NCBI RefSeq assembly: GCF_004348425.1
Contig: NZ_SMKK01000003.1
Span: 1 to 64,000, forward strand
Length of the DNA: 64,000 bases
Direction of reading: 5' to 3'
Source: Actinomadura sp. 7K507
GTDB taxonomy: Bacteria > Actinomycetota > Actinomycetes > Streptosporangiales > Streptosporangiaceae
Of the stretch, positions 26,527 through 36,108 are shown in pieces. Numbering within the stretch: the first letter of the stretch is position 1; each line of letters starts with the position of its first letter. The translations under genes were made by a program, and so were the position numbers. The notes beneath the pieces were generated by a model, which made no database searches, was not told the origin of the DNA, and was given only the letters and a program-made list of their open reading frames with translations.

Positions 26527-26832
26527 GGGAATCACCTGGCCGGTGAGGTGTGAAGGCAGTGCGGACCGGTGATGGCATCCTGGCGCGTCCGTAAGTGATC
26601 GTTCCATTCCGGCCCGCCGCCGGCCCGCGCCGCGGCATCCGGGACTTTCCCCGGACTCCCCCTGGTCACGGTCGTCACGCCAACCTCGGAGTCATGCCCA
26701 CGCTGCGTATTCGTCAATGTCCTCAAAGGAAATGCGGTCATGGCCGAATTCCGTGTTTCTGGCCGCCCCCGGAGGTGCGGCGCTAAGTTTGCCCGTAGAG
26801 ACGAGCCGTCCCCCGAAAGGAGCGTCAGACCG

Positions 26833-27639
26833 ATGACGGATGCCCCCCCCGGCCCGGAGGCAGGGTCGGAGACGAAGATCAATACTGACGTTCCGCAATC
26901 GGCCCGGATCTGGAATTACTGGCTCGGCGGCACCGACAACTACGAGATCGACCGGATGGCCGGTGACCAGTACAAATCGCTGTACTCCGGCATCGTGCCG
27001 CTCGCCCGCGCCGGCCGCTACTTCATGGACCGCGCGATCAGGTTCCTGATCCACGAACGCGGTATCCGCCAGTTCATGGACTGCGGGACCGGCCTGCCCA
27101 CCGTGGACAACACGCATGAGATCGCCCAGCGCGCCGCCCCCGACGCGAAGGTCGTCTACGTCGACAACGACCCCCTCGTCCTCGCGCACGCGCGCGCACT
27201 GCTGACCAGCACCCCCGAGGGGCGCACCGCCTACATCGACTGCGACCTGCACGATCCCAAGACGATCCTGGACAAGGCGGCCGAGACCCTCGACCTCTCG
27301 CAGCCCGTCGCGCTGCTCCTGGTCAACGTGATGGGGCACATCGTCGATCCCGACGAGGCGATGCGGGTCGCGCACGGGCTGGTGGCCGGCCTCCCGTCCG
27401 GCAGCTACCTCATCCTGGACGACTGCACCGACAACGACGAGGACTTCAACGCCGCGCAGCGCGCCTACGACGCCACCGGCGCCATCCCGTTCCGGCTGCG
27501 CACCCGCGAGTTCATCAGCGGCTACTTCGACGGCCTGGAAGTGGAGGAGCCGGGGCTCGTGACCGCCAATGCGTGGCGCCCGGAGGCCGGTGACGTCGAG
27601 GTGCTGCCGACGCTCTGCGGGGTGGCCCGTAAACCCTGA
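26833..27639 (+). CDS. SAV_2177/DUF574 family SAM-dependent methyltransferase
   Basis: A 268-residue member of the actinomycete-specific DUF574 methyltransferase family. Diagnostic segments are ARIWNYWLGGTDNYEIDRMA near the N-terminus, QFMDCGTGLPTVDNTHEIAQ (SAM-binding motif I), VVYVDNDPLVLAHARALL and LLVNVMGHI. The ATG at 26833 is preferred because the conserved domain begins soon after and GGAG lies 10 nt upstream. These proteins are numerous in Streptomyces and relatives, and many lack known substrates. A second member lies behind hpnH at 36109, so two family members bracket the regulator and hopanoid genes. Confidence 0.92.
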   Translation: MTDAPPGPEAGSETKINTDVPQSARIWNYWLGGTDNYEIDRMAGDQYKSLYSGIVPLARAGRYFMDRAIRFLIHERGIRQFMDCGTGLPTVDNTHEIAQRAAPDAKVVYVDNDPLVLAHARALLTSTPEGRTAYIDCDLHDPKTILDKAAETLDLSQPVALLLVNVMGHIVDPDEAMRVAHGLVAGLPSGSYLILDDCTDNDEDFNAAQRAYDATGAIPFRLRTREFISGYFDGLEVEEPGLVTANAWRPEAGDVEVLPTLCGVARKP

Positions 27640-27790
27640 CTCAGAGCCACTCCTTCCGGAGAAGGACTGACGGGCCCCGGCGGTGGCGAAGCCGGGGCCG
27701 ACCGAACGTTGCTCACCGTTCGGCGCCCGACGCGTTGTGTAAAGGTATAGTGAGCCGTTCGTCCACGCCTGTCCCGATGAGGAGCCCCTG

Positions 27791-28675
27791 TTGGCCTCCA
27801 TCACGACCACCGGCAGAAGACATTCCATAGACGCGCAGGGTGACCCGCTCGTCCCCCGCATGCTGCTGGCCCGGCGGCTCCGGGCGCTGCGCGAGGCCGC
27901 CCGGGTCGGCCGGCCGGAGGCGGCCCGGACGATCGGCTCGTCCACGTCCAAGATCTCCAGGCTGGAGCTGGGACGCTCGGGATGCAGGCCCGGCGACATC
28001 GGCGCGCTCCTCACCCTCTACGGCGTGGACGACGGCGAGCGCGCGACCCTGCTCGCCCTCGCCGGGCAGACGACCGGGCGGCCGTGGTGGTACGGCGACG
28101 GCGACATCGTCCCGCCGTGGGTGCGGCCCTACCTCAGCGCGGAGCAGTCGGCCAAGCTGGTCCGCACGTTCGAGGCCCAGTTCGTCCCCGGCCTGCTGCA
28201 GTGCGAGGACTACGCCCGCGCGCTGATCCGCCGCATCTACCCGGCACCGGAGATCGAGCGGCGCGTCGAGTTCCGGATGCGGCGCCAGCGGGTCCTGCGC
28301 CGCCGCCCGCGTCCGCTGAACCTGTGGGTGGTGCTCGACGAGGCGGCGCTGTGGCGCCCGATCGGCGAACCGGAGACGATGCGGGCCCAGATCCGGCACA
28401 TCGTCGAGTTGTGCAGGCGCCCGAACGTCACCGTGCAGATCGCGCCGTTCGGGATCTGCGGGCGGGTCGCCGGCGACGGGCCCCTCACCCTCGTCCGGTT
28501 CCCGCAGCAGGGCCTGTCCGACATGGTGTACCTGGAGCGGGCCAACAGCGCCGTTTACCCGAGCCGCAGGCCGGAGATCGAACGGCACTGGCACGTCTTC
28601 AACACGCTGGTGACCGAGGCCGCGCCGCCCGAGCACACCCCGCAGATCCTCGCCGGGATCCTCGGCACGTACTGA
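27791..28675 (+). CDS. XRE-type helix-turn-helix regulator with DUF5753 domain
   Basis: A 294-residue protein. The N-terminal HTH_31 is LLARRLRALREAARVGRPEA, then ARTIGSSTSKISRLELGRSG. The DUF5753 domain (about residues 105-285) includes EAQFVPGLLQCEDYARALIR and VVLDEAALWRPIGEPETMRA. Such regulators are usually paired with a small DUF397 protein; none follows here. The TTG start has GAGGAG 6 nt upstream. A -10-like TATAGT lies at 27746-27751. The hopanoid operon begins 226 bp downstream on the same strand, but no evidence links the two. Confidence 0.9.
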   Translation: MASITTTGRRHSIDAQGDPLVPRMLLARRLRALREAARVGRPEAARTIGSSTSKISRLELGRSGCRPGDIGALLTLYGVDDGERATLLALAGQTTGRPWWYGDGDIVPPWVRPYLSAEQSAKLVRTFEAQFVPGLLQCEDYARALIRRIYPAPEIERRVEFRMRRQRVLRRRPRPLNLWVVLDEAALWRPIGEPETMRAQIRHIVELCRRPNVTVQIAPFGICGRVAGDGPLTLVRFPQQGLSDMVYLERANSAVYPSRRPEIERHWHVFNTLVTEAAPPEHTPQILAGILGTY

Positions 28676-28900
28676 CCCTTCCCCGGCCGTTCCCTGACCG
28701 TTCCGGATGCCGCGGCGATCATATATTCCTGGCTGACCACTTCCGGCCTAACCGGATAAATGCCGGTAATTCTGGAGGGTTCGCCCGGTGGTGCGGGGAC
28801 GTACGCCACAGAGGGCTCCCGCGGCGCCCATGTTTACCGGTCGATCTTCCGGTTACCGGGCACCCTTGACGCCTCACGCCGCCGTTCTCGAAGGAACGCC

Positions 28901-29758
28901 ATGTCCGTCAGCGAGCGTTTGCACAACGAGGCCGAGGAACGCCGGTCCAGGGACGAACTCCAGGCCCGGGAGAACTTCCCCGTCGCCACCCGGCTGCTCC
29001 CGGCGCGGCACCGCGCGAACCTGCTGAACGTGTACGGCTACGCCCGGCTCGTCGACGACATCGGCGACGAGGCCCCGCCCGGCGAGCGGGCGGCGCTGCT
29101 CGACCTCGTCGAACGCGATCTCGGCCGGATCTACGCGGGCACGGAGCCGGAGCTTCCGGCGATGCGCAACCTGGCCCGGACGGTCACCGGCTGCGCGATC
29201 CCGGCGGAGCCGTTCCACCGCCTCCTGCGGGCCAACCGGCAGGACCAGGCCGTCTCCCGCTACGGCACGTTCGACGAGCTGCTCGACTACTGCGCGCTGT
29301 CCGCCGACCCGGTCGGGCACATCGTCCTGCACGTGTTCGGCGCGGCCACCCCGGACCGGATCGGGCTGTCCGACCGGGTGTGCACCGCGCTCCAGATCAT
29401 CGAGCACTGCCAGGACGCCGGCGAGGACTACCGCAACGGCCGGATCTACCTCCCGGGCGACGACCTGCGCCGGTTCGGCTGCGAGGAGAGCGATCTGGAG
29501 GCCGCCCGCACCCCGACCCGGCTGCGGGGCGTCCTCGCCCTCCAGGCGCGGCGGGCCCGCCGGCTGCTCGACGACGGCTCCGCCCTCACCGGGCGGCTCC
29601 AGGGATTCGCGCGGGTCGCCGTGGCCGGATACGTCGCCGGCGGCCTCGCCACCCTGTCGGCGCTGGAACGCGGAGCCTACGACGTCCTGGGCGCACCGTC
29701 ACGACCGAGGAAAGCGCGGCTGCTGGCCGAGTGGTCGCGGACTCTGGGAAGGAGATGA
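28901..29758 (+). CDS. hpnC: Hydroxysqualene synthase HpnC
   Basis: A 285-residue squalene/phytoene-synthase-fold protein. The first aspartate-rich motif is RLVDDIGDE (residues 49-57), the second HCQDAGEDYRNGRIYLPGDD. In the HpnCDE route, HpnC converts presqualene diphosphate to hydroxysqualene. AAGGA lies 5 nt before the ATG at 28901. It is followed by hpnD after only 4 nt and heads a plus-strand operon running to hpnH. The 225-bp upstream gap holds a TATATT element (28722-28727) and several CCGG-centred half-repeats but no clear promoter. Confidence 0.93.
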   Translation: MSVSERLHNEAEERRSRDELQARENFPVATRLLPARHRANLLNVYGYARLVDDIGDEAPPGERAALLDLVERDLGRIYAGTEPELPAMRNLARTVTGCAIPAEPFHRLLRANRQDQAVSRYGTFDELLDYCALSADPVGHIVLHVFGAATPDRIGLSDRVCTALQIIEHCQDAGEDYRNGRIYLPGDDLRRFGCEESDLEAARTPTRLRGVLALQARRARRLLDDGSALTGRLQGFARVAVAGYVAGGLATLSALERGAYDVLGAPSRPRKARLLAEWSRTLGRR

Positions 29759-29762
29759 CGAG

Positions 29763-30638
29763 ATGGACGAGGCCGGCGTGGGTACGGCCGGTGCCTACCG
29801 GCACTGCGAGGACGTCGTCCGGTCGCAGGCGCGCAACTTCGCCTACGGGATCCGGCTGCTGCCCGCGCCGAAACGGCGGGCGCTGAGCGCCGTCTACGCC
29901 TTCGCCCGGCGCATCGACGACATCGGCGACGACCACGAGGCCCCCGCCCCGGAGCGGCTCGCGAAGCTGGCGGACGAGCGGGCGCGGCTCGCCGACCCCG
30001 GCGCCCACCCGTCCGACCCCGTGCTGGTGGCACTGGCGGACGCCGCACGCCGCCGCCCGATCCCGCTCGACGCCTTCGGGGAGCTCATCGACGGCTGCGA
30101 GGCCGACGTCCGCGGCGCGGGCTACGACACCTTCGACGACCTGCTCTGGTACTGCCGGTGCGTCGCGGGCACCGTCGGCCGCCTGTCCCTCGGCGTGTTC
30201 GGGACGTCCGACCCGGGCACGGCGGCGCCGCGCGCCGACGCGCTCGGCGTCGCGTTACAGCTGACGAACATCCTGCGGGACGTCAAGGAGGACGGGGCGA
30301 ACGGCCGCGTCTACCTCCCGGCCAAGGACCTCGCGCGCTTCGGGTGCACGCTGCACCGGGACGACTCGGGCCGGCTGACCGACCCGCCCGAACGGCTGGT
30401 CTCGCTCGTCCGGTTCGAGGCGACCCGGGCCGAGGAGTGGTACGGCACCGGCCTGAAGCTGCTGCCCATGCTCGACCGCCGCAGCGCCGCCTGCACCGGG
30501 GCCATGGCGGGCATCTACCGGCGCCTGCTGAAGCGCATCACGGCCGACCCCCTCGCCGCGCTGGAGACGCGCACCTCCCTGCCGGCCTGGGAGAAGGCCG
30601 CCGTCTCCGCGAAGGCGATGGCGGGGATGCACCGGTGA
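29763..30638 (+). CDS. hpnD: Presqualene diphosphate synthase HpnD
   Basis: A 291-residue squalene/phytoene synthase family enzyme with the metal-diphosphate motifs RRIDDIGDD (residues 48-56) and LTNILRDVKEDGANGRVYLP. HpnD condenses two farnesyl diphosphates to presqualene diphosphate, the first committed step to squalene in the HpnCDE pathway. It ends with a GTGA overlap into hpnE. Similarity to HpnC (same fold) but with the extra conserved QLTNILRD segment distinguishes it. It sits in the expected order hpnC-hpnD-hpnE. Confidence 0.94.
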   Translation: MDEAGVGTAGAYRHCEDVVRSQARNFAYGIRLLPAPKRRALSAVYAFARRIDDIGDDHEAPAPERLAKLADERARLADPGAHPSDPVLVALADAARRRPIPLDAFGELIDGCEADVRGAGYDTFDDLLWYCRCVAGTVGRLSLGVFGTSDPGTAAPRADALGVALQLTNILRDVKEDGANGRVYLPAKDLARFGCTLHRDDSGRLTDPPERLVSLVRFEATRAEEWYGTGLKLLPMLDRRSAACTGAMAGIYRRLLKRITADPLAALETRTSLPAWEKAAVSAKAMAGMHR

Positions 30639-32086
30639 GCGCCGCCCGGCCCGGTGAAGGCCACGGTGAAGGGCATCGGCACGGCGAAGGGCAGGTCGCC
30701 GTCGTCGGTGGCGGCCTCGCGGGGATCACGGCGGCGCTGGCGCTCCAGGAGACCGGCGTGCGGACCACGATTTACGAGGCGCGTCCCCGCCTCGGCGGCG
30801 CGACGCACTCGTTCGAACGCGACGGCTTGACCGTCGACAACGGCCAGCACATCTTCCTGAACTGCTGCACGGCGTACCGGGGGCTGCTGGAGAGACTGGA
30901 CGCGCTGGACCGGGTCAGCGTCCAGGACCGCTTCGACGTCCGCGTCCTGAACCCGGACGGCCCGGACGGACGGCTCCGCCGCGCCAAAGCGCCCGGCCCG
31001 CTGCACTTCCTGCCCGCCCTCGCCCGCTACACGCTGCTCCCACCCGCCGACCGGCTGCGCGCCGTCCGCGCCTCGCTGGCGCTCGACCGCCTCGACCCGG
31101 ACGACCCGTCCCTCGACGGCCTCGCCATGGGCGCCTGGCTCGCCGGCCGCGGCCAGGGGCCACGCGCCCGGGAGGCGCTCTGGGAGCTGTTCGTCACGGC
31201 GGCGCTCAACATCGGGCTGGACGACGCCGCGCTCGGTCCCGCCGCGATGGTGTGCCAGACGGCGCTGCTCGGCCGGTCCGACGCCGCCGACATCGGCGTC
31301 GCGTCCGTCCCGCTCGGCGACCTGCACGGCACGATCGCGGCGGCGAAGATCGAACGCGACGGCGGCCGGATCCGTCTCGGGGCGAAGGTGTCGGCGGTCG
31401 AGGCCGGGCCGAAGCTCCTGGTCAACGGCTCCCCGGCCGCCGCGGACGCCGTCGTCGTCGCGGTGCCGCACCGGGCGGCGGCCTCGCTCGTCCCGCTGGA
31501 GGCGTGCCCGGACCGGTCGCGGTGGGCGGGCCTCGGGGCCAGCCCCATCGTCAACGTCCACGTCGTCTACGACCGGCCCGTCATGGCCGAGCCGTTCGTC
31601 GCGGCGGTCGGCTCGCCCGTCCAGTGGGTGTTCGACCGGACCGGGGTGAGTGGCCTGACCGGCGGCCAGTACCTCGCCGTCTCGGTCTCGGCGGCGGACC
31701 GCTGGATCGACACGCCGACCGCGGAGCTGCGGGAGGTGTACCTCGCCGCGCTGGAGCGGCTGTTCCCGGCCGCCCGCCGCGCCCGCGTCACCGACTTCTT
31801 CGTGACGCGGGAACGGCACGCCACTTTCCGCCAGAGCCCCGGCAGCGGCGCGCTGCGTCCCGGGTCCGCGACCCGGCTGCCGTGGCTGTTCCTCGCCGGC
31901 GCGTGGACCGACACGGGCTGGCCCGACACGATGGAGGGAGCCGTGCGCAGTGGCCTCACCGCCGCCCGCCTCGTCCGGCGGCACCTGCACGAGACCGGCC
32001 CGCAAGTGACCGGCCCGCAATCGACCGGCCCGCAATCGACCGGCCCGCACGAGACCAGCACGGATACGGATGAGGTGAGCCGATGA
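30635..32086 (+). CDS. hpnE: Squalene-forming FAD-dependent desaturase/reductase HpnE
   Basis: A 483-residue flavoprotein of the phytoene-desaturase-like family. The FAD dinucleotide-binding motif VAVVGGGLAGITAALALQET is followed by IYEARPRLGGATHSFERDG, and the C-terminal FAD motif is LFLAGAWTDTGWPDTMEGAV. HpnE reduces hydroxysqualene to squalene. The GTG start overlaps the hpnD stop, and its own stop overlaps the next ATG. The first 20 residues (GEGHGEGHRHGEG) are histidine/glycine-rich, and the last 30 contain four TGPQ-like repeats beyond the conserved fold, so both termini are lineage-specific additions. Confidence 0.93.
   Translation: MSAARPGEGHGEGHRHGEGQVAVVGGGLAGITAALALQETGVRTTIYEARPRLGGATHSFERDGLTVDNGQHIFLNCCTAYRGLLERLDALDRVSVQDRFDVRVLNPDGPDGRLRRAKAPGPLHFLPALARYTLLPPADRLRAVRASLALDRLDPDDPSLDGLAMGAWLAGRGQGPRAREALWELFVTAALNIGLDDAALGPAAMVCQTALLGRSDAADIGVASVPLGDLHGTIAAAKIERDGGRIRLGAKVSAVEAGPKLLVNGSPAAADAVVVAVPHRAAASLVPLEACPDRSRWAGLGASPIVNVHVVYDRPVMAEPFVAAVGSPVQWVFDRTGVSGLTGGQYLAVSVSAADRWIDTPTAELREVYLAALERLFPAARRARVTDFFVTRERHATFRQSPGSGALRPGSATRLPWLFLAGAWTDTGWPDTMEGAVRSGLTAARLVRRHLHETGPQVTGPQSTGPQSTGPHETSTDTDEVSR
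31994..32053 (+). repeat. 15-bp tandem repeat at the 3' end of hpnE
   Basis: Four copies of ACCGGCCCGCAATCG-like units encode TGPQV/TGPQS/TGPQS/TGPHE after the conserved flavoprotein domain. Confidence 0.7.
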
Positions 32087-33093
32087 CCGCCGTCCCGACG
32101 CCGATCACCGACGGGCGCGCACTGGTCGACCGGGCGATGCGCGCCTCCGCCGACCGGCTCGACCCCTGGACCCGCCGCGTCGTCGCCTACCACCTCGGCT
32201 GGACCGACCAGGACGGCCGGCCCGCCGCCGCGGGCGGGAAGGCGCTGCGGCCCGCGCTGGCGCTGCTGTCGGCCCGCGCCGCCGGCACGCCCTACGAGAC
32301 GGCGCTGCCCGGCGCGGTCGCCGTCGAGTTCGTGCACGCGTTCTCGCTGCTGCACGACGACATCATGGACGGCGACCGGACGCGCAGGCACCGTCCCGCC
32401 GCGTGGACGGTGTTCGGCCCGTCCGCCGCCATCCTCGGCGGGGACGCGCTGCTGGCGCTGTCGGAGAACCTGCTGCTGGACGAGCACACGCGGGGCGCGC
32501 ACTGGGCGGCGCGGGCGCTGACCGCCGCCACGCAGCGGCTCATCACCGGGCAGGCGCTCGACCTCGGGTTCGAGCAGCGCGACGACGTGACCCTCGACGA
32601 GTGCCTGGCCATGGCGGCGGACAAGACCGGCGCGCTGCTCGCCTGCGCCTGCTCGATCGGGGCGATGCTCGGCGAGGGACCCGCGCGGCTCGTCACCGGG
32701 CTGACGGGGTTCGGGTCCGAAATGGGGCTGGCGTTCCAGCTCGTGGACGACCTGCTCGGCATCTGGGGGAGCCCGGACACCACCGGCAAACCGGTCCTGT
32801 CGGACCTGCGGGCCCGCAAGAAGTCCCTCCCGGTGGTGTTCGCGCTGAACGCCGGAACCGCTGAGTCCGCGCGTCTCGCCGAGCTGTACGCGCGCCCGGA
32901 ACAGCCGTCCGAGGACGCCCTGGAAGAGACGGCGCGCCTGGTCGAGGCGGCCGGCGGGCGGGACTGGGCCGCGGCCGAGGCGGACCGCCGCATCGCGGCG
33001 GCCGAGCGGTACCTCGCCGACGCGGGGATGGACGACCACGTCCGCGCCGAGTTCCGCGACATCGCGCTCTTCGTCACCTCCCGGGACCACTGA
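32083..33093 (+). CDS. Polyprenyl synthetase (farnesyl diphosphate synthase-type)
   Basis: A 336-residue trans-isoprenyl diphosphate synthase. The first aspartate-rich motif is LLHDDIMDGDRTRRHR (Asp92, Asp93), the second is FQLVDDLLGIWGSPDTTGKP (Asp222, Asp223), and the substrate-binding GGKALRP lies near residue 51. A position inside the hopanoid operon argues that it supplies farnesyl diphosphate to HpnD; chain length (C15 versus C20) is not settled from sequence. The ATG overlaps hpnE by 4 nt. An 82-bp gap with a GC-only hairpin (33099-33120) separates it from shc. Confidence 0.92.
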   Translation: MTAVPTPITDGRALVDRAMRASADRLDPWTRRVVAYHLGWTDQDGRPAAAGGKALRPALALLSARAAGTPYETALPGAVAVEFVHAFSLLHDDIMDGDRTRRHRPAAWTVFGPSAAILGGDALLALSENLLLDEHTRGAHWAARALTAATQRLITGQALDLGFEQRDDVTLDECLAMAADKTGALLACACSIGAMLGEGPARLVTGLTGFGSEMGLAFQLVDDLLGIWGSPDTTGKPVLSDLRARKKSLPVVFALNAGTAESARLAELYARPEQPSEDALEETARLVEAAGGRDWAAAEADRRIAAAERYLADAGMDDHVRAEFRDIALFVTSRDH

Positions 33094-33175
33094 GCCCCGC
33101 CGGCCCCTCCACGGGCCGGCCTTCCACGAACCCTCTCCACCGGCCCTCTTCAAACGCGGACGAGAAGGAGCGCGA

Positions 33176-35056
33176 ATGACCACGACCGAAGTTTCCGGAC
33201 TCACCGGTGCGGCCGCCGCAGCCGTCGAGGCGGCCCGCGACCACCTGCTCGGTCTGCAGTCACCCGAGGGCTGGTGGAAGGCGGAGCTGGAGACGAACGT
33301 GACGATGGACGCCGAGGACCTCCTGCTCAGGGAGTTCCTCGGCATCCGCGCGGACGGCGACACGCGGGAGGCGGCGCGCTGGATCCGGTCGCGGCAGCGC
33401 GCCGACGGGACGTGGGCGAACTTCTTCGGCGGCCCGCCCGACCCGTCCACGACGATCGAGGCGTACGTCGCGCTGCGGCTGGCCGGAGACGCCGCCGACG
33501 CCGGCCACATGCGGCGCGCCGCCGGGTACGCGCGGGCGGCGGGCGGCATCGAGGGCAGCCGGGTGTTCACCCGGATCTGGCTGGCGCTGTTCGGGCAGTG
33601 GTCCTGGGACGACCTGCCCGTCATGCCGCCCGAGCTGATGTTCCTGCCGAGCCGCGTCCCGCTGAACGTCTACGACTGGGCGTGCTGGGCGCGGCAGACG
33701 ATCGTCCCGCTGACGGTGCTCGGGTCGCTGCGCCCCGTCCGCGGTCTGCCGTTCGACCTGCCGGAACTGCGTGCCGGCGTCCGCCCGGCGCAGGACGAGA
33801 AGGGATGGGGGCGGGTGTTCAGCACGCTCGACCGCGCCCTGCACGTGTACGAGCGGCGGCCGGTGCGCCCGATGCGGACCGCCGCGCTGCGCCGGGCGGC
33901 CGAGTGGATCATCGCCCGGCAGGAGGCCGACGGCTGCTGGGGCGGGATCCAGCCGCCGTGGGTGTACTCGCTGATGGCCCTGCACGAGCTCGGCTACGGC
34001 CTCGACCACCCGGTCATGGCGCGCGGCCTCGCCGGGCTCGACCGTTTCACGATCCGGGACGCGAAGGGGCGCCGCCTGGAGGCGTGCCAGTCGCCGGTGT
34101 GGGACACGGTCCTTGCCATGAACGCTCTCGCCGACGTGGGGCTGCCCGGCGACGACCCCGCGATGGCGCGCGCCGCCCGATGGGTCGTCGGTGAGGAGAT
34201 CCGGGGGCCGGGGGACTGGTCGGTGCGGCGGCCGGGCCTCCCGCCGGGCGGCTGGGCCTTCGAGTTCGACAACGACAACTATCCCGACACCGACGACACC
34301 GCCGAGGCGGTCCTGGCCCTGCGCAAGTCCGGCTTCCCCGGCGCGGAGGAGCCGATCGGGCGCGCGGTCGGCTGGCTGGCGGGCATGGCCTCGCGTGACG
34401 GCGGCTTCGGCGCGTTCGACGCCGACAACACCCGCGAACTGTGCACCAAGCTGCCCTTCTGCGACTTCGGCGCGGTCATCGACCCGCCGTCCGCGGACGT
34501 CACCGCCCATGTCGTGGAAGCGCTCTCCCAGGAGGGGCTCGCGGAGACGACCGTGGTCAAGCGGGCCGTGGTGTGGCTGCTGAAGGCCCAGGAGGCGGAC
34601 GGCTCGTGGTTCGGGCGCTGGGGAGCCAACCACGTCTACGGGACGGGAAGCGTGGTGCCCGCGCTGATCGCCGCCGGTGTCCGTCCGGGCAAGCCCGCGA
34701 TCCGCCGCGCCGTGGCGTGGCTGGAGGGGCACCAGAACGACGACGGCGGCTGGGGCGAGGACCTGCGCTCCTACGACGACGCGTCCTGGATCGGGCGGGG
34801 CGCGTCCACACCGTCCCAGACCGCCTGGGCGCTGCTGGCGCTGCTCGCCGCCGGTGAGCGCTCCGCGGCCGTGGACGGCGGCGTCCGGTGGCTCGTCGAC
34901 CGGCAGCGCCCGGACGGGAACTGGGATGAGGAGCATTTCACCGGCACCGGATTCCCCGGCGACTTCTACATCAATTACCACCTCTACCGGCTGGTGTTCC
35001 CGATCAGCGCGCTGGGCCGCTATCTGGGAGGGGCGAAGGAGGTTCGGAAATCATGA
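33176..35056 (+). CDS. shc: Squalene-hopene cyclase
   Basis: A 626-residue class II triterpene cyclase. The protonating motif DTDDTAEA lies near residue 371, and several QW-type repeats are visible (GSWFGRWGANHVYGTG, DGGWGEDLRSYDDASWIGRG, RPDGNWDEEHFTGTGFPGDF). It cyclises squalene to hopene or diplopterol at the membrane. Length matches the family. GGAG lies 5 nt upstream of the ATG. Its stop overlaps the start of hpnH (ATGA). The C-terminal FYINYHLYRLVFPISALGRY is the normal family end. Confidence 0.96.
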   Translation: MTTTEVSGLTGAAAAAVEAARDHLLGLQSPEGWWKAELETNVTMDAEDLLLREFLGIRADGDTREAARWIRSRQRADGTWANFFGGPPDPSTTIEAYVALRLAGDAADAGHMRRAAGYARAAGGIEGSRVFTRIWLALFGQWSWDDLPVMPPELMFLPSRVPLNVYDWACWARQTIVPLTVLGSLRPVRGLPFDLPELRAGVRPAQDEKGWGRVFSTLDRALHVYERRPVRPMRTAALRRAAEWIIARQEADGCWGGIQPPWVYSLMALHELGYGLDHPVMARGLAGLDRFTIRDAKGRRLEACQSPVWDTVLAMNALADVGLPGDDPAMARAARWVVGEEIRGPGDWSVRRPGLPPGGWAFEFDNDNYPDTDDTAEAVLALRKSGFPGAEEPIGRAVGWLAGMASRDGGFGAFDADNTRELCTKLPFCDFGAVIDPPSADVTAHVVEALSQEGLAETTVVKRAVVWLLKAQEADGSWFGRWGANHVYGTGSVVPALIAAGVRPGKPAIRRAVAWLEGHQNDDGGWGEDLRSYDDASWIGRGASTPSQTAWALLALLAAGERSAAVDGGVRWLVDRQRPDGNWDEEHFTGTGFPGDFYINYHLYRLVFPISALGRYLGGAKEVRKS

Positions 35057-36057
35057 GCATGCCGCTGCGCCAGAGCGCCCGCATCGGGGGCTACATCCTC
35101 CGCAACAAGCTGCGCGGCAGGACGAAGTTCCCGCTGATCGTCGAGCTGGAGCCGCTGTTCGCCTGCAATCTGGCGTGCGCCGGCTGCGGCAAGATCCAGC
35201 ATCCCGCCGACGTTCTGAAGAAACGCATGCCCGTCGAGCAGGCCATCGCCGCCATCGAGGAATGCGGCGCGCCCATGGTGTCCATCGCGGGCGGTGAACC
35301 GCTGATGCACCCGCAGATCGACGAGATCGTGAGCGAGCTCGTCAAGCGCCGGAAGTTCGTCTTCCTGTGCACGAACGCGCTGCTGATCCCGAAGAAGCTC
35401 GACAGGTTCAAGCCGTCGCCCTACTTCGCGTGGTCGGTGCACATCGACGGCCTCCAGGAACGCCACGACGAGTCCGTCTGCAAGGAGGGCGTCTTCGAGG
35501 ACGCGGTCGCCGCCGTCCGCGAATGCCAGCGCCGCGGGTTCCGCGTCACCACCAACACGACGTTCTTCAACACCGACACTCCGCAGACCGTCATCGAGGT
35601 CCTCGACTACCTCAACGACGACCTCAAGGTCAACGAAATGATGATCTCACCGGGCTACGCCTACGAGAAGGCGCCCGACCAGGAGCATTTCCTCGGCGTG
35701 CGGGAGACGCGGGAACTGTTCCGGAAGGCGTTCTCCGGCGGAAACCGGGAACGGTGGCGGCTCAACCACTCGCCGCTCTTCCTGGACTTCCTGGAGGGAA
35801 AGGTCGACTTCCCCTGCACGGCCTGGGCGATCCCGTCGTACTCGCTCTTCGGATGGCAGCGTCCCTGCTATCTGATGTCGGACGGCTACGCGCAGACCTA
35901 CCAGGAACTCCTCGACGAGACCGACTGGGAGTCCTACGGCCGGGGCCGCGACCCGCGCTGCGCCAACTGCATGGCCCACTGCGGCTACGAGCCCACGGCC
36001 GTCTTCGGCACGGTGAGTTCCCTGAAGGAGTCGCTGAGGGCACTCCGCACCACCTAG
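35053..36057 (+). CDS. hpnH: Adenosylhopene synthase, radical SAM protein HpnH
   Basis: A 334-residue radical SAM enzyme. The cluster motif CNLACAGC (Cys38, Cys42, Cys45) is followed by the SAM-binding GGEPLMHP segment; the C-terminal HpnH extension contains CANCMAHCGYEPTAVF. HpnH adds a 5'-deoxyadenosyl radical to diploptene, giving adenosylhopene, the first step to C35 extended hopanoids. It is coupled to shc by a 4-nt overlap. HpnG (the nucleosidase of the next step) is not in the window, so later side-chain steps must be encoded elsewhere, if at all. Confidence 0.95.
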   Translation: MSMPLRQSARIGGYILRNKLRGRTKFPLIVELEPLFACNLACAGCGKIQHPADVLKKRMPVEQAIAAIEECGAPMVSIAGGEPLMHPQIDEIVSELVKRRKFVFLCTNALLIPKKLDRFKPSPYFAWSVHIDGLQERHDESVCKEGVFEDAVAAVRECQRRGFRVTTNTTFFNTDTPQTVIEVLDYLNDDLKVNEMMISPGYAYEKAPDQEHFLGVRETRELFRKAFSGGNRERWRLNHSPLFLDFLEGKVDFPCTAWAIPSYSLFGWQRPCYLMSDGYAQTYQELLDETDWESYGRGRDPRCANCMAHCGYEPTAVFGTVSSLKESLRALRTT

Positions 36058-36108
36058 AACTCAATTACCATGATCCGGGTATCGGACTACGACCTGGACA
36101 AGGTGACC

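Noticed and set aside
33099-33120. Terminator between the polyprenyl synthetase and shc genes
   Set aside because: A GC-only 8-bp hairpin without a U-tract inside an otherwise continuous operon; more likely incidental.
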